From Streptomyces sp. NBC_00654 (GTDB taxonomy: Bacteria; Actinomycetota; Actinomycetes; Streptomycetales; Streptomycetaceae): DNA of 64,000 bases. Position 1 is the first letter of the stretch. Every line of letters starts with the position of its first letter. The notes under the pieces were generated by a model. It searched no databases. It was not told where the DNA came from and was given only the letters and a program-made list of their open reading frames with translations. The translations under genes were made by a program, and so were the position numbers. This document shows, piece by piece, positions 9,948 to 18,328 of this stretch. The stretch spans positions 1,240,001-1,304,000 of the forward strand of contig NZ_JAPEOB010000002.1 in NCBI RefSeq assembly GCF_026341775.1, written 5' to 3'.

Positions 9948-10376
9948 TCAGCACTCCAGGAAGAGCGGGGTCCCCGTCGGATCGACTCCGATCCGGATGC
10001 CGCTCCAGGCGCTCGCCCTCATCGGGTTGCTGTCCGTGAAAGGCGCCCCGATGTAGCTGTAGGAACCGTTCATGAAGGCGTACTTCTGCGATCTCTGCAG
10101 ACCCAGTCCGCAGAGCTTCCCCCCACCGTTGTAGATGAGGGAGTTGATGGCCGTCGGGTACCCCTGGATCTCCTTCTGGTTGCAGTCGTGGAAGAACTGG
10201 GTTCCGCCGTAGTTCTGCTGCGAGTAGAGCCAGACGTGCGAACAGGCAGCCGTGCCGCTCTGGGCATTCTCCGACTCGGGCGCCGCCGAGGCGGGCGCCG
10301 CGAACAGGAGCGGAGCCGCTATGCCGACCGTCGCGGTCAGGCACACGGCAGCCACAGCTGAAGCGATCTTTTTCAT
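9948..10376 (-). CDS. Secreted I36-like small protein (2)
   Basis: A 142-residue precursor starting at the ATG at 10376, with AAGGAG spaced ideally upstream. A Sec signal peptide (MKKIASAV start, ending ASAAPES) precedes a mature domain with HVWLYSQQNYGGTQFF, AINSLIYNGGGKLCGLG and SYIGAPFTDS. It is clearly paralogous to the gene at 9235-9609 and belongs to the I36-like beta/gamma-crystallin-fold group. Four Cys in the mature part could make two disulfides. It is expected to be extracellular; inhibition of a metalloprotease is possible but not shown. Confidence 0.8.
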   Translation of the reverse strand: MKKIASAVAAVCLTATVGIAAPLLFAAPASAAPESENAQSGTAACSHVWLYSQQNYGGTQFFHDCNQKEIQGYPTAINSLIYNGGGKLCGLGLQRSQKYAFMNGSYSYIGAPFTDSNPMRASAWSGIRIGVDPTGTPLFLEC

Positions 10377-10614
10377 GGACGCTTTTCTCCTTGCGTGATG
10401 GGTGACATTCGAGAACGCGTGCGCAGTGCCACTGGGGAGAACCGGACGAGAGGAGGGAAGTGCCTGCCGAGTGGGTCGCGGCAAATCGCGCATGCCGCGA
10501 GCGAATCTCATGAAACGGGAAGTCTCGATCCCACACCCCCACCGCTCACCTCCGCCCGCAGCGCGGCCGGCCTTGTCAACGGCACACCTCACGCCGTCAC
10601 TGACGAACCTTCAC

Positions 10615-10631
10615 TGTGACACGTTGTCACA
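10615..10631. promoter_or_regulatory. Palindromic operator-like site
   Basis: TGTGACA and TGTCACA form a perfect 7-bp inverted repeat around CGT, in a locally AT-richer segment about 240 bases upstream of the I36-like start at 10376. It looks like a dimeric regulator site; the regulator is unknown. Confidence 0.35.
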
Positions 10632-10952
10632 CCATACATACGGATGCGGGGCGGCGCCAGCGTCAACAGTGGCTGGGCGGGCGCTCCGAGGCAATCCCGC
10701 CCGCCCCGGTGGAGCGGCCGCCCCGGAGCCTGGCGCCCGCCTCTCCCGTGAGTGAACTTCAGTGTCTACCTGGGGACTTCGGAGACGTCCGAGACAGATT
10801 TCCGTGCGGCTCCTGCGCCACGCCGGACCCGTCGTCCTGCGGACCACGGGTCCGCCTTCCACCTGAGTTCCGGTCCGCTCATTGCGAAAACACCGTGTGC
10901 CATGGGCGCGCGGCTGCTCATCGGTGGTGGACGAACGCCGTTCCGACCGCCC

Positions 10953-10979
10953 TGTCACAACTTCCCCGGCTGCTCGGTC
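10953..10979 (+). promoter_or_regulatory. ECF41-like promoter match without an intact gene
   Basis: TGTCACA (10953-10959), 16 bases, then GGTC (10976-10979). The same two elements and spacing occur before the carboxymuconolactone decarboxylase gene and before the truncated oxidoreductase gene. Downstream is only a 22-codon ORF. Confidence 0.45.
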
Positions 10980-11072
10980 AATCCGGGTACGGGGCTGTGC
11001 CGTACACGCTCCCGTTCGTCGCACCGCCCGGGACTCGCACGACTCCCGGATCGAGCCCAGGAGAGGTGAAAG

Positions 11073-11141
11073 ATGCCGTGTGAAGGGGAAGACGTCCTGG
11101 GGCGGGGCCAGGTGTCCGCCGCAAGCGAGCTCGTCGGATGA
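11073..11141 (+). CDS. 22-codon ORF with strong ribosome binding site
   Basis: The ATG at 11073 is preceded by AGGAGAGGTGAAAG, one of the better ribosome binding sites in the window, and lies about 95 bases after a TGTCACA-N16-GGTC motif. The frame ends after 22 codons (begins MPCEGEDVLG). It matches nothing I recognise. It could be a remnant of an ECF41 target gene whose body was deleted, or a small peptide gene. Confidence 0.3.
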   Translation: MPCEGEDVLGRGQVSAASELVG

Positions 11142-11152
11142 ACTCCCGGCCG

Positions 11153-13912
11153 TCAGGCGCGGGCCAGCGCTCCGCGGAGCTTGTTGCGCGAGTTGACCTC
11201 AAGCTTGGTGAACACCTTGTGCAGGTGCCATTCCACCGTGCGCGGACTGATGAACAGCTCGGCACCTATCTCGGAGTTCGTCCTTCCCTCGGCGGCCAGT
11301 CGGGCGATCTGGGCTTCCTGCGTGGTCAGCGCCTCGCGTATGTCGGCCGCCCGTTGCCGTACCGACTCGCCGGTGGCCAGGAGTTCGCGGCGGGCGCGCT
11401 CGGCGAAGGCTCGTGCTCCGAAACCGTGCAGCATTTCGTAGGCGGTGCGCAGGTGCTCGCGCGCGTCGAGGCGCCTGTTCTCGCGACGAAGCCACTCGCC
11501 GTACAGCAGATGGGTGCGAGCGAGGTCGACGGCGACCCGGCTGCGTTCAAGGCGCTCGATGGCCTCGCGGTAGAGCAGGTCGGCGGTCCGGCCGCCGCCG
11601 AGCAGCGCCCTCGACCGGGCCAGAACGCCCAGGGCCCAGTCCGTACCGCTGGCCTCCGCCCGTTCCGCGAGCCGGCGCAGGGCTTCCTCGGCAGCGTCGA
11701 GGGCATCACCGCGAGCGCCCGCCTCGACGAGTTCGACGAGGGAGAACCCGACGACCGCCAGATCCTCGTACTCCCCCGCCCGTCCGGCGCTGGCCAGGGC
11801 CTCCCGATACCGGCCGAGCCCGTTGTACAGCACCGCGAGCAGGTAGTGGGCCAGGCCGATCGCCCGCCCTTCCCCCCAGGCGGCCGCGTCCCGGGCGCCG
11901 GCCTGGATCAGCTCCGCCGCCCGGGCCTCACCACGCCAGGCCACGAGCAGCAGCGAGGGGTAGCCGAGGGGCGAATTGCCGGTCACCTCCGTGATGTTGT
12001 CGGACTCGTTGATCAGCGCCGAGGCCAGGTCGAACTCTCCGGCGTGCACATGGACGGCGGCCCGGTAGGCGAGGGCCAGGGGAAGGAAGTTGAGCGCGCC
12101 GGTCGCGCGAGCCGCCCGGACCGCATGCGTGGTGAGTTCATGCCAGGCCTCGTCGTCCCACATGTCGCCGGCGACCAGCCACGTCAGCCAGAGCCAGCGC
12201 ATGGCGTCGTCCTCGTCGCGTCCGGCGGCCCGCCGGAACGCCCGCAGCGCGGGCTTCAGTGGCGACGCGCCAGGGACGTAGCCGTCGGCGAACCGCGTCG
12301 TCAGGCCGTCGAGAAGTACGTCCGACGGCCGCGGGGGCTGTGCTCCGCGCGGTGCGGCGCGGGCGGCCTCGGCCACCTCCCGCACTCCGATGCCTCCATT
12401 GAGGCGGCCGGCGAAGACCGCTGCTCCGACCGCTTCGAGGTAGGCCTCACGGGCCTGTCCATCGTCGATCCGTTCCAGCCGGCCGGCCGCGTCGAGCAGC
12501 AAGGGCAGGGCCTCACCGCCGCGCCTGCGCGCGAAGACGATCTGGGCGCGCAGCCGGGCCAGCCGTGTGTGCTGGACCTCGCCCAACGGGCTCATCTCCG
12601 CGGCGGCGAGAAGTTCGAGTGCCGCGTCGGGGGCCCCTGCCTCGAAGGTGGCCTGCGCGGCGGCCGCCGCCCTCGTTCCGCGTCTGGCCGGATCCGGCGT
12701 CAGTTCGGTCGCCCTTCTCAGGAACGCGGCCGCCGCCGCGATACCGCCGCGGGCCTGGGCCCGGCCGGCTGACCGCTCCAGCTCGCCCGCCACGGCCTCG
12801 TCGGGTTCGGCCGCCGCGTGGGCCCGATGCCAGGCCCGGCGGTCGGAGTCGAACTCGGGAGCGGTCGCCTCGGCCAGCGCACGATGCACGTCCCGGCGTT
12901 CTCCGGGGTCGGCCGCGCGATACGCCGCCGAGCGCACCAGAGGGTGGCGGAACCGCACCCGCGCACCGAACTCGATCAGCCCCGCCGCCTCGGCCGCCCC
13001 TGCGGCGTCCGCCCCGATGTCGAGCCGCTCGGCCACCCGCCTCAACAACGGCACGTCCCCCACCGGCTCGGCGGCAGCCGCCAGCAGCAGCCGTCGCGCC
13101 GCGTCCGGGAGCGAGCCGATGCGCCGCAGGAAGCGCTGCTCGATCTGACTCGCCAGCGGCCGCGCGTCGGGGCGCCCGAACCCGCCGGCCAGCTCCGCCG
13201 CGGTCAACCCACGTGTCAACTCCAGCAGCGCCAGCGGGTTGCCGCGCGTCTCGGCGACGATCCGGTCCCGGACGCGCTCGTCCAGCCGCCCGGGGACCAC
13301 CGAGTCGAGAAGCGCCCGCGCGTCGTCGTCGCGCAGGCCCCGGACCACCAGCTCCCTCAGCGCCGCCAAGGGGTCGTCACCCGGGGCAGGTGTCGACGCA
13401 CGCACCGCGAACACCAACGCCAACCGCTCCGCGAGCAGCCGACGCGCGACGAAGGCCAGTGTCTGCGCGGAGACCAGATCGAGCCACTGGGCGTCGTCCA
13501 CCACGCAGACGAGCGGCCGCTCCTCCGCCTCCTCGGCCAGCAGGCTGAGCACCGCCAGCCCGACCAGGAAACGGTCCGGCGCGCTTCCCGCACTCAGACC
13601 GAACGCGATGGACAGAGCATCGCGCTGCGGGCCGGGAAGGCGGTCGAGGTGCCCCATCATCGGCATGCACAGCTGGTGCAACCCGGCGAACGCCAGCTCC
13701 ATCTCGGACTCGACGCCGGTGGCCCGCAGGATCCGGAATCCCGCCGCGCTCCCCACCAGGTACTCCATCAACGCGGACTTGCCGACCCCCGGCTCGCCGC
13801 GCAGCACCAGCACCTGGCTCCGGCCCGCCCCGGCGTCGGCGACCACCTGATCCAGCGCCCCGCACTCGCTACGCCGACCACGCAGCCCGCGCCGAGGAGC
13901 GCTGCTCGACAT
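11153..13912 (-). CDS. LAL-type LuxR family transcriptional regulator
   Basis: A 919-residue signal-transduction ATPase with C-terminal LuxR DNA-binding domain. The N-terminal AAA/STAND ATPase has Walker A GEPGVGKSALMEY (about residues 41-53) and a Walker B-like LVCVVDDAQWLD. A long TPR-like helical middle region follows. The C-terminus has the LuxR helix-turn-helix LTTQEAQIARLAAEGRTNSEIGAELFISPRTVEWHL... ending in LRGALARA. Size and order match the large ATP-binding LuxR (LAL/MalT-like) regulators abundant in streptomycetes, often linked to secondary metabolism or catabolism. The ligand and target are unknown; no biosynthetic cluster is adjacent. Confidence 0.93.
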   Translation of the reverse strand: MSSSAPRRGLRGRRSECGALDQVVADAGAGRSQVLVLRGEPGVGKSALMEYLVGSAAGFRILRATGVESEMELAFAGLHQLCMPMMGHLDRLPGPQRDALSIAFGLSAGSAPDRFLVGLAVLSLLAEEAEERPLVCVVDDAQWLDLVSAQTLAFVARRLLAERLALVFAVRASTPAPGDDPLAALRELVVRGLRDDDARALLDSVVPGRLDERVRDRIVAETRGNPLALLELTRGLTAAELAGGFGRPDARPLASQIEQRFLRRIGSLPDAARRLLLAAAAEPVGDVPLLRRVAERLDIGADAAGAAEAAGLIEFGARVRFRHPLVRSAAYRAADPGERRDVHRALAEATAPEFDSDRRAWHRAHAAAEPDEAVAGELERSAGRAQARGGIAAAAAFLRRATELTPDPARRGTRAAAAAQATFEAGAPDAALELLAAAEMSPLGEVQHTRLARLRAQIVFARRRGGEALPLLLDAAGRLERIDDGQAREAYLEAVGAAVFAGRLNGGIGVREVAEAARAAPRGAQPPRPSDVLLDGLTTRFADGYVPGASPLKPALRAFRRAAGRDEDDAMRWLWLTWLVAGDMWDDEAWHELTTHAVRAARATGALNFLPLALAYRAAVHVHAGEFDLASALINESDNITEVTGNSPLGYPSLLLVAWRGEARAAELIQAGARDAAAWGEGRAIGLAHYLLAVLYNGLGRYREALASAGRAGEYEDLAVVGFSLVELVEAGARGDALDAAEEALRRLAERAEASGTDWALGVLARSRALLGGGRTADLLYREAIERLERSRVAVDLARTHLLYGEWLRRENRRLDAREHLRTAYEMLHGFGARAFAERARRELLATGESVRQRAADIREALTTQEAQIARLAAEGRTNSEIGAELFISPRTVEWHLHKVFTKLEVNSRNKLRGALARA

Positions 13913-14073
13913 CCACCACCACCGCGCAGGTCAGAGGGCCAGACCCTGATCAACCCGGGTCGTTCACATCATGCACCAGTGCGCGCGACCCGGGCAATCA
14001 GCCGGTGCGGCCACCGCTCCAGGCCGGCCGGCGCCTCGTCAACTGCCCCTCGCCGCATGGTTGCCCCGGGGGA

Positions 14074-14775
14074 TCACCGAGGTGGCGGAGCAGGGGGACC
14101 GAGCTCCTGGAGCAGGTCGAGGAGGTGCGCCATGTCGCCGGATCGCGCCGCGTCGAGGAAGGCTTCGAGCAGCCCGTCCCGCTCCGCCGAACCGACCGGG
14201 TTGTGCCGGGGTTCGGCGAGATGCCTGCGGGCCCTGACCGCCAGTTGCCGCGCGTTGGCCTCGCTGAGCCCGAGCATGTCGGCGATCTCACGGAACGGAT
14301 ACTCGAATGCCTCGCGCAGGACGTACACGGCACGTTCGACGGGGGACAGCCGTTCCATCATCAGCCGGACCGCGAACGCGAGCGACTCCCCGCGTTCGGC
14401 CTCCCCCACCGGATCGACGTAGACCGGCCCGCGTTCCGGACCCCAGCCGCCGACACTGATCTCGCGGCGGGCGCGGGCCGAGGTGGCCGCGTTGAGCGCG
14501 ACCCGGATCGTGATGGTCACGAGGAACGCGACCCGGTCCCGCACCCGTGCCCGGTCCGCGCCCTGCCAGCGGACCCACACGTCCTGAACGACGTCCTCGG
14601 CGTCGGCGGCACGGCCCAGCGTCCGGTAGGCAATCCCGAACAGCAGGGAACGGACGCTCTCGAAGTGCACCGCCGTCTCGGGCCCGGGGCGCACGGTGGC
14701 CGTCGTCGCGTTCCCGGTCGTACCCACGCTCGACGTGCCTGGCTCCGGCACGACATCGATGCTGGACAAGTGCAT
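14074..14775 (-). CDS. ECF41-type sigma factor lacking the SnoaL-like C-terminus
   Basis: A 233-residue ECF sigma factor. The sigma-2 region reads FGIAYRTLGRAADAEDVVQDVWVRW and the sigma-4 region LSPVERAVYVLREAFEYPFREIADMLGLSEANARQ. Full-length ECF41 proteins continue for about 100 residues into a SnoaL-like domain that controls activity, with DGGG and NPxKL motifs. This one stops shortly after sigma-4 at DLLQELGPPAPPPR, so the regulatory domain is missing; no remnant of it is visible downstream. The start at 14775 has GGGGA upstream. It is divergent from a carboxymuconolactone decarboxylase gene, the usual ECF41 target context. Confidence 0.85.
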   Translation of the reverse strand: MHLSSIDVVPEPGTSSVGTTGNATTATVRPGPETAVHFESVRSLLFGIAYRTLGRAADAEDVVQDVWVRWQGADRARVRDRVAFLVTITIRVALNAATSARARREISVGGWGPERGPVYVDPVGEAERGESLAFAVRLMMERLSPVERAVYVLREAFEYPFREIADMLGLSEANARQLAVRARRHLAEPRHNPVGSAERDGLLEAFLDAARSGDMAHLLDLLQELGPPAPPPR

Positions 14776-15019
14776 GACGATCTTCCCCACTCCCGGTGGT
14801 CCGGACCGCCGGGACCGGTTCATCGTGCGCCGAGGCCCGGCTCGGTGACCCAGCCACCGTCGTCCGGAGCGGGTGCCGGGCGCGCCCGTGGAAACCCGGG
14901 TGTACCCCCGGGCGGCGGCACGGCTCCGTCAGCCGGGCCCCCGGGTGCGGAGGAAGGGGCATACGCCCTGAGGCGGGGCGGACACGCATCAAATGTGCCG
15001 CAGGTCACATCACCTGTCC

Positions 15020-15046
15020 TGTCACAGTTCACGGGTCAGCCAGGTC
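15020..15046 (+). promoter_or_regulatory. ECF41-type promoter of the decarboxylase gene
   Basis: TGTCACA (15020-15026) and GGTC (15043-15046), spaced 16 bases, lie 36 bases before the start codon. Published ECF41 work describes a TGTCACA / CGTC promoter with about this spacing. The divergent neighbour is an ECF41 gene, so this is the expected local target. Confidence 0.65.
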
Positions 15047-15082
15047 AACAGTGCGAATCCGCACTACGGCGAGGAGCACACC

Positions 15083-15556
15083 ATGGATGCGCGTCTCAAC
15101 TACTTCGGCAATGCGCTGGGGGCCAAGGTCCTGAAGCACATCAATTCGGCCGGCAAGGTGGTCTCGGACTCCACGCTGCCGCACGCGACACAGGAGCTGG
15201 TGAAGATCCGCGCGAGCCAGATCAACGGCTGCGGCTTCTGCACCGACATGCACACCAAGGACGCCGCCCACGCGGGCGAGTCCGTGCAGCGTCTCCATCT
15301 GGTGGCCGCCTGGCGGGAGGCCACGGTCTTCACCGACGCCGAACGCGCCGCGCTGGAGCTGACGGAGCAGGGCACCCGGCTCGCCGACGCCGCCGGCGGC
15401 GTCACCGACGAGGCCTGGGCGAGCGCTGCCAAGCACTTCGACGAGGACCAACTGGCCGCGCTGATCTCCCTCATCGCCGTCATCAACGCCTACAACCGCA
15501 TCAACGTCATCAACCAGCAGCCCGCCGGGAGCTATCAGCCCGGCCAGTTCGGCTGA
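15083..15556 (+). CDS. Carboxymuconolactone decarboxylase / AhpD-like protein
   Basis: A 157-residue all-helical protein starting at the ATG at 15083 behind GGCGAGGAG. The active-site block NGCGFCTDMHTKDA carries the CxxC and downstream His of AhpD-like peroxidase/CMD proteins, here in the CMD-AhpD subgroup commonly controlled by ECF41 sigma factors. The rest is typical (LVKIRASQINGC, INAYNRINV). It is predicted cytoplasmic and may act in redox or peroxide handling; true carboxymuconolactone decarboxylation is unlikely outside an aromatic pathway. It lies downstream of an ECF41-like promoter and divergent from a sigma factor gene. Confidence 0.9.
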   Translation: MDARLNYFGNALGAKVLKHINSAGKVVSDSTLPHATQELVKIRASQINGCGFCTDMHTKDAAHAGESVQRLHLVAAWREATVFTDAERAALELTEQGTRLADAAGGVTDEAWASAAKHFDEDQLAALISLIAVINAYNRINVINQQPAGSYQPGQFG

Positions 15557-15848
15557 GTCGCCCGGCGCAGCCGAACACGTGCCGCCCGCTCCCGTCGCCC
15601 GTCGTCCGTCGCCCGCTCCGGCCTGCGGCGGGAGGCGGAGCTACGGCCCGGCCCCGACCGCCTCTTCCTCGCCCTTTCACACGGTGTCACACTCTTTATG
15701 CCACCGGACCGCACGATCGTCGTCCCGCGGCGGGCCTCGCTCGCCCGCGACGGAAACCCGGATGCGGATGCGCACGGCCGCCCCTAGGCTGCGCCCGCGG
15801 GGCGGCGGGTGCCGCAGCCGCCGTCAGGGAATCGGAGACACACGGGGT

Positions 15849-16565
15849 ATGACCAGTCAACTGTTCGCGATCTGCTTCAACGCGACCCGACCGTCGGGCC
15901 TGGCACGATTCTGGTCCGGGGTCCTCGGCTGGGAGTTGGCCGACGGTCCGGGCGACGACGCCGCGATCCTGCCCCCTGACGCCGCCGGGTTCCGCGTTCG
16001 GTTCCTGCCGAGCCAGGAGCCGAAGACCGGCCAGAACCGGGCGCACTTCGACCTGACGAGCACATCACCGGAGAATCAGCGGCAGACGGTGGCCAGGGCG
16101 CTGGAACTCGGCGGGCAGCACATCGACGTGGGGCAGCTCCCGGAAGAAGGGCATGTGGTGCTCGCCGACCCGGACGGCAACGAGTTCTGCGTGATCGAGG
16201 CGGGCAACAGGTTCCTCACCGACACCGCCTTCATCGGAGCACTGGCCTGCGACGGCACGCAGGAGGTCGGTTACTTCTGGAGCGAGGCACTGCGGTGGCC
16301 GCTGGTCTGGGACCAGGACCAGGAGACCGCGATCCAGTCGCCGAACGGCGGTACGAAGATCACGTGGGGTGGTCCTCCGGTGGCGCCGAAGACGGGCACG
16401 AACAGGCTGTACTTCGAGCTGGCGCTCCCTGCCGACGCGGACCGGGATACGGAGATCGACCGTCTGCTCTCGCTCGGCGCGACGCGCACCGGCATCGGCG
16501 AGGGCGGCCGGTTGCTGATGCTCGACCCCGACGGCAACGAGTTCTCCGTACGGAGTCCCCGGTAG
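15849..16565 (+). CDS. Two-domain VOC (glyoxalase-like) protein
   Basis: A 238-residue protein with two vicinal-oxygen-chelate domains. Each has the LGWEL/ALRWPL type entry after a tunnel-facing RFWSGV or YFWSEA motif, and each ends with a DPDGNEF element (residues about 109-115 and 226-232). The group includes bleomycin-resistance-like and dioxygenase-like proteins; no single function can be assigned. The ATG at 15849 starts the conserved MTSQLFAI. It lies between the two ECF41 sigma factor loci on the plus strand. Confidence 0.85.
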   Translation: MTSQLFAICFNATRPSGLARFWSGVLGWELADGPGDDAAILPPDAAGFRVRFLPSQEPKTGQNRAHFDLTSTSPENQRQTVARALELGGQHIDVGQLPEEGHVVLADPDGNEFCVIEAGNRFLTDTAFIGALACDGTQEVGYFWSEALRWPLVWDQDQETAIQSPNGGTKITWGGPPVAPKTGTNRLYFELALPADADRDTEIDRLLSLGATRTGIGEGGRLLMLDPDGNEFSVRSPR

Positions 16566-16731
16566 CGGGGCTTCCACGACTGCTCATCAGTGGTGACCCG
16601 CAAGGGATGACAGGACAGCCTTGAGGTGGGGTGAGTGACTGACCTCGCCGTTCCGGGTTCGCGCGGCTGAACCGACGCCCCGCTCCGCCGGTTTGTAGCA
16701 TGAGGACGAGCAAGCGGGGAACGGAGCGACC

Positions 16732-17628
16732 ATGCACGCCGGCGACGACGACGCCTCCCTCGACCGGGCGACGAAGGACTTCCTCGCCGTACGCCCACAG
16801 CTGTTCGGCATCGCCTACCGCATGCTCGGCAGCGTGGCGGAGGCCGAGGACATCGTGCAGGACGCCTGGCTGCGCTGGCAGGGGGCCGACCGGGCGCAGG
16901 TCCTCGAACCGGCGGCCTTCCTGACCACGGTCACCACACGTCTGGCCATCAACGTCGCCCGGTCCGCCCGGGTACGACGTGAGTCGTACACGGGTCCGTG
17001 GCTGCCCGAGCCGGTCGACACCAGCGTGGACCCGCAGATGGGGGCGGAGCGGGCCGAGGCCCTGGAACTGGCCGTCCTGCTGCTCCTCGAGAAGCTGAAC
17101 CCGGTGGAACGGGCCGCCTACGTCCTGCGCGAGGCCTTCGCGTACCCCTACCGGCTGGTCGCGGACATCCTGGAGACGACCGAAGCCAACACCCGCCAGC
17201 TGGTCAGCCGGGCTCGCAAGCACCTGGCCGCCGAGCGCAGGAAGCAGGTCAGCTCCGCCGACCACCGGCGCCTGCTCACGGTGTTCCTGGACGCCGCACG
17301 GACCGGGAATCTGACGGTGCTCGAACAGGTCCTCGCCGCGGACGTCGTCAGCTACTCCGACGGTGGTGGGGTGCGCGGCGCTTCGAGGATCCCGGTCCTC
17401 GGACGTACGCATGTCGCCAAGTACCTCGTGGCGTTCGCGCCGCGCTTCTGGCCCCGGGCGGAGCTGCGGTGGACGGAGGCCAATGGACGGCCGGCCGTGC
17501 TCGTCTCCTCTGCCGGGGACGCCGTGGCCCTGCTGTCCGTGGATGTGTCCGCGGAGGGGATCGACCGGATCATGTGGGTCATGAACCCAGCGAAGCTGTC
17601 ACCCTTCGCGGCGTCCTTGAACGGCTGA
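16732..17628 (+). CDS. ECF41-type RNA polymerase sigma factor, full length
   Basis: A 298-residue sigma factor. Sigma-2 reads FGIAYRMLGSVAEAEDIVQDAWLRWQ; sigma-4 reads LNPVERAAYVLREAFAYPYRLVADILETTEANTRQLVSRARK. A complete SnoaL-like C-terminal domain follows, with DGGGVRGASRIPVLGR and the terminal VMNPAKL that match the DGGG and NPxKL motifs of ECF41 proteins. In that family the fused domain replaces an anti-sigma factor. The start has a GGGGA-rich site upstream. A matching promoter motif lies about 125 bases after the stop, before a truncated oxidoreductase gene. Confidence 0.92.
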   Translation: MHAGDDDASLDRATKDFLAVRPQLFGIAYRMLGSVAEAEDIVQDAWLRWQGADRAQVLEPAAFLTTVTTRLAINVARSARVRRESYTGPWLPEPVDTSVDPQMGAERAEALELAVLLLLEKLNPVERAAYVLREAFAYPYRLVADILETTEANTRQLVSRARKHLAAERRKQVSSADHRRLLTVFLDAARTGNLTVLEQVLAADVVSYSDGGGVRGASRIPVLGRTHVAKYLVAFAPRFWPRAELRWTEANGRPAVLVSSAGDAVALLSVDVSAEGIDRIMWVMNPAKLSPFAASLNG

Positions 17629-17751
17629 AGGCCCGTCCCGGCGTTTCGAGCGCTGCCGTCGGGGTGAGGAGCGGTCGCGGCACCGCTCGCCGCGTTCCCC
17701 GGGGCCACCGGCCTGACGGAGAAGAAAGGTTCGGAGATTCTTCCGGGCACC

Positions 17752-17778
17752 TGTCACAAACGCAGGGGCCCTCCGGTC
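17752..17778 (+). promoter_or_regulatory. ECF41-type promoter before the truncated oxidoreductase
   Basis: TGTCACA (17752-17758), 16 bases, GGTC (17775-17778). The elements and spacing are identical to the site at 15020. The nearest downstream start codon is at 17875 and the nearest upstream gene is a full-length ECF41 sigma factor. Confidence 0.6.
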
Positions 17779-17874
17779 TTTACTCGATGAAGCCGGAAAG
17801 AAGTCGATGCCGAAGCGCTGACAGATCTCAGACCGCGCGGGCGCGTCCAAGAATCTCCCGAGAGGATTCCCCTC

Positions 17875-18075
17875 ATGCAGGTTGTCGTCATCGGCGTTAC
17901 CGGGCTCATCGGCCCGAAGCTGGTCGCCGGGCTCAACGAGCGCGGCCACCGGGCGGTGCCGGCTCCGCGCGCCCCGTACTTCGGCGCCGCGCTCGGGGAG
18001 ACCACGCTCCTGCCCGGTCCCGACGCGCAGATCGCCGGCACCCGCTTCACCGACTGGCCGGCCCAGCAGTCATGA
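17875..18075 (+). pseudogene. Remnant of an NAD(P)-binding SDR/NmrA-type oxidoreductase
   Basis: Only 66 codons remain. The first about 30 residues are a Rossmann start (VVVIGVTGLIGPKLVAGLNERGH). The last about 35 (YFGAALGETTLLPGPDAQIAGTRFTDW) resemble the C-terminal end of SDR-type oxidoreductases of about 250 residues. The two ends are joined in frame, so the middle, including the catalytic and cofactor-ribose regions, appears deleted. It cannot be an active enzyme. It lies behind an ECF41-like promoter, and oxidoreductases are frequent ECF41 targets. A good purine-rich site does not stand out. Confidence 0.7.
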
Positions 18076-18328
18076 GTTCCCGGGGTGGTCCTGGCAGCGG
18101 GGCCACCCCGGGAACGGCGCCCCCTTTCGCCGTACGGAAGCCATCGCGGTGGATTCCCGTCCGGCCATTCTCGAATTCCACCCCGTTCGACATCCAGCGC
18201 ACGAGGAGAACGGCTGAAGGCCGTCCCGTAACCGGCGATGCGGCCACGGCATTCCGCACCGGCCCGTACGGGCACCCGACCGGCTCCCACGCCATGCGTT
18301 TCCCGTGCACGCGGAAAGGCCGCCCCCT

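Larger units (their letters stand above)
10377..11152. other. Gene-poor region with regulatory motifs
   Basis: These 776 bases separate the I36-like gene from the large LuxR-type regulator. Open frames here are domain-free and Arg/Pro-rich. The stretch does contain a TGTGACA/TGTCACA palindrome (10615-10631), an ECF41-like promoter match (10953-10979) and a 22-codon ORF with a strong ribosome binding site (11073-11141), so it may be the remains of a lost gene. Confidence 0.5.

Noticed and set aside
11138..12772. Long plus-strand frame opposite the LAL regulator
   Set aside because: Low-complexity translation and no ribosome binding site; the minus-strand protein has clear Walker and LuxR motifs.
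15685..15691. TGTCACA upstream of the VOC gene as another ECF41 promoter
   Set aside because: No GGTC or CGTC at the 16-base spacing (ACCG is there instead). The same holds for TGTCACA at 19386 and at 10625 on the plus strand.
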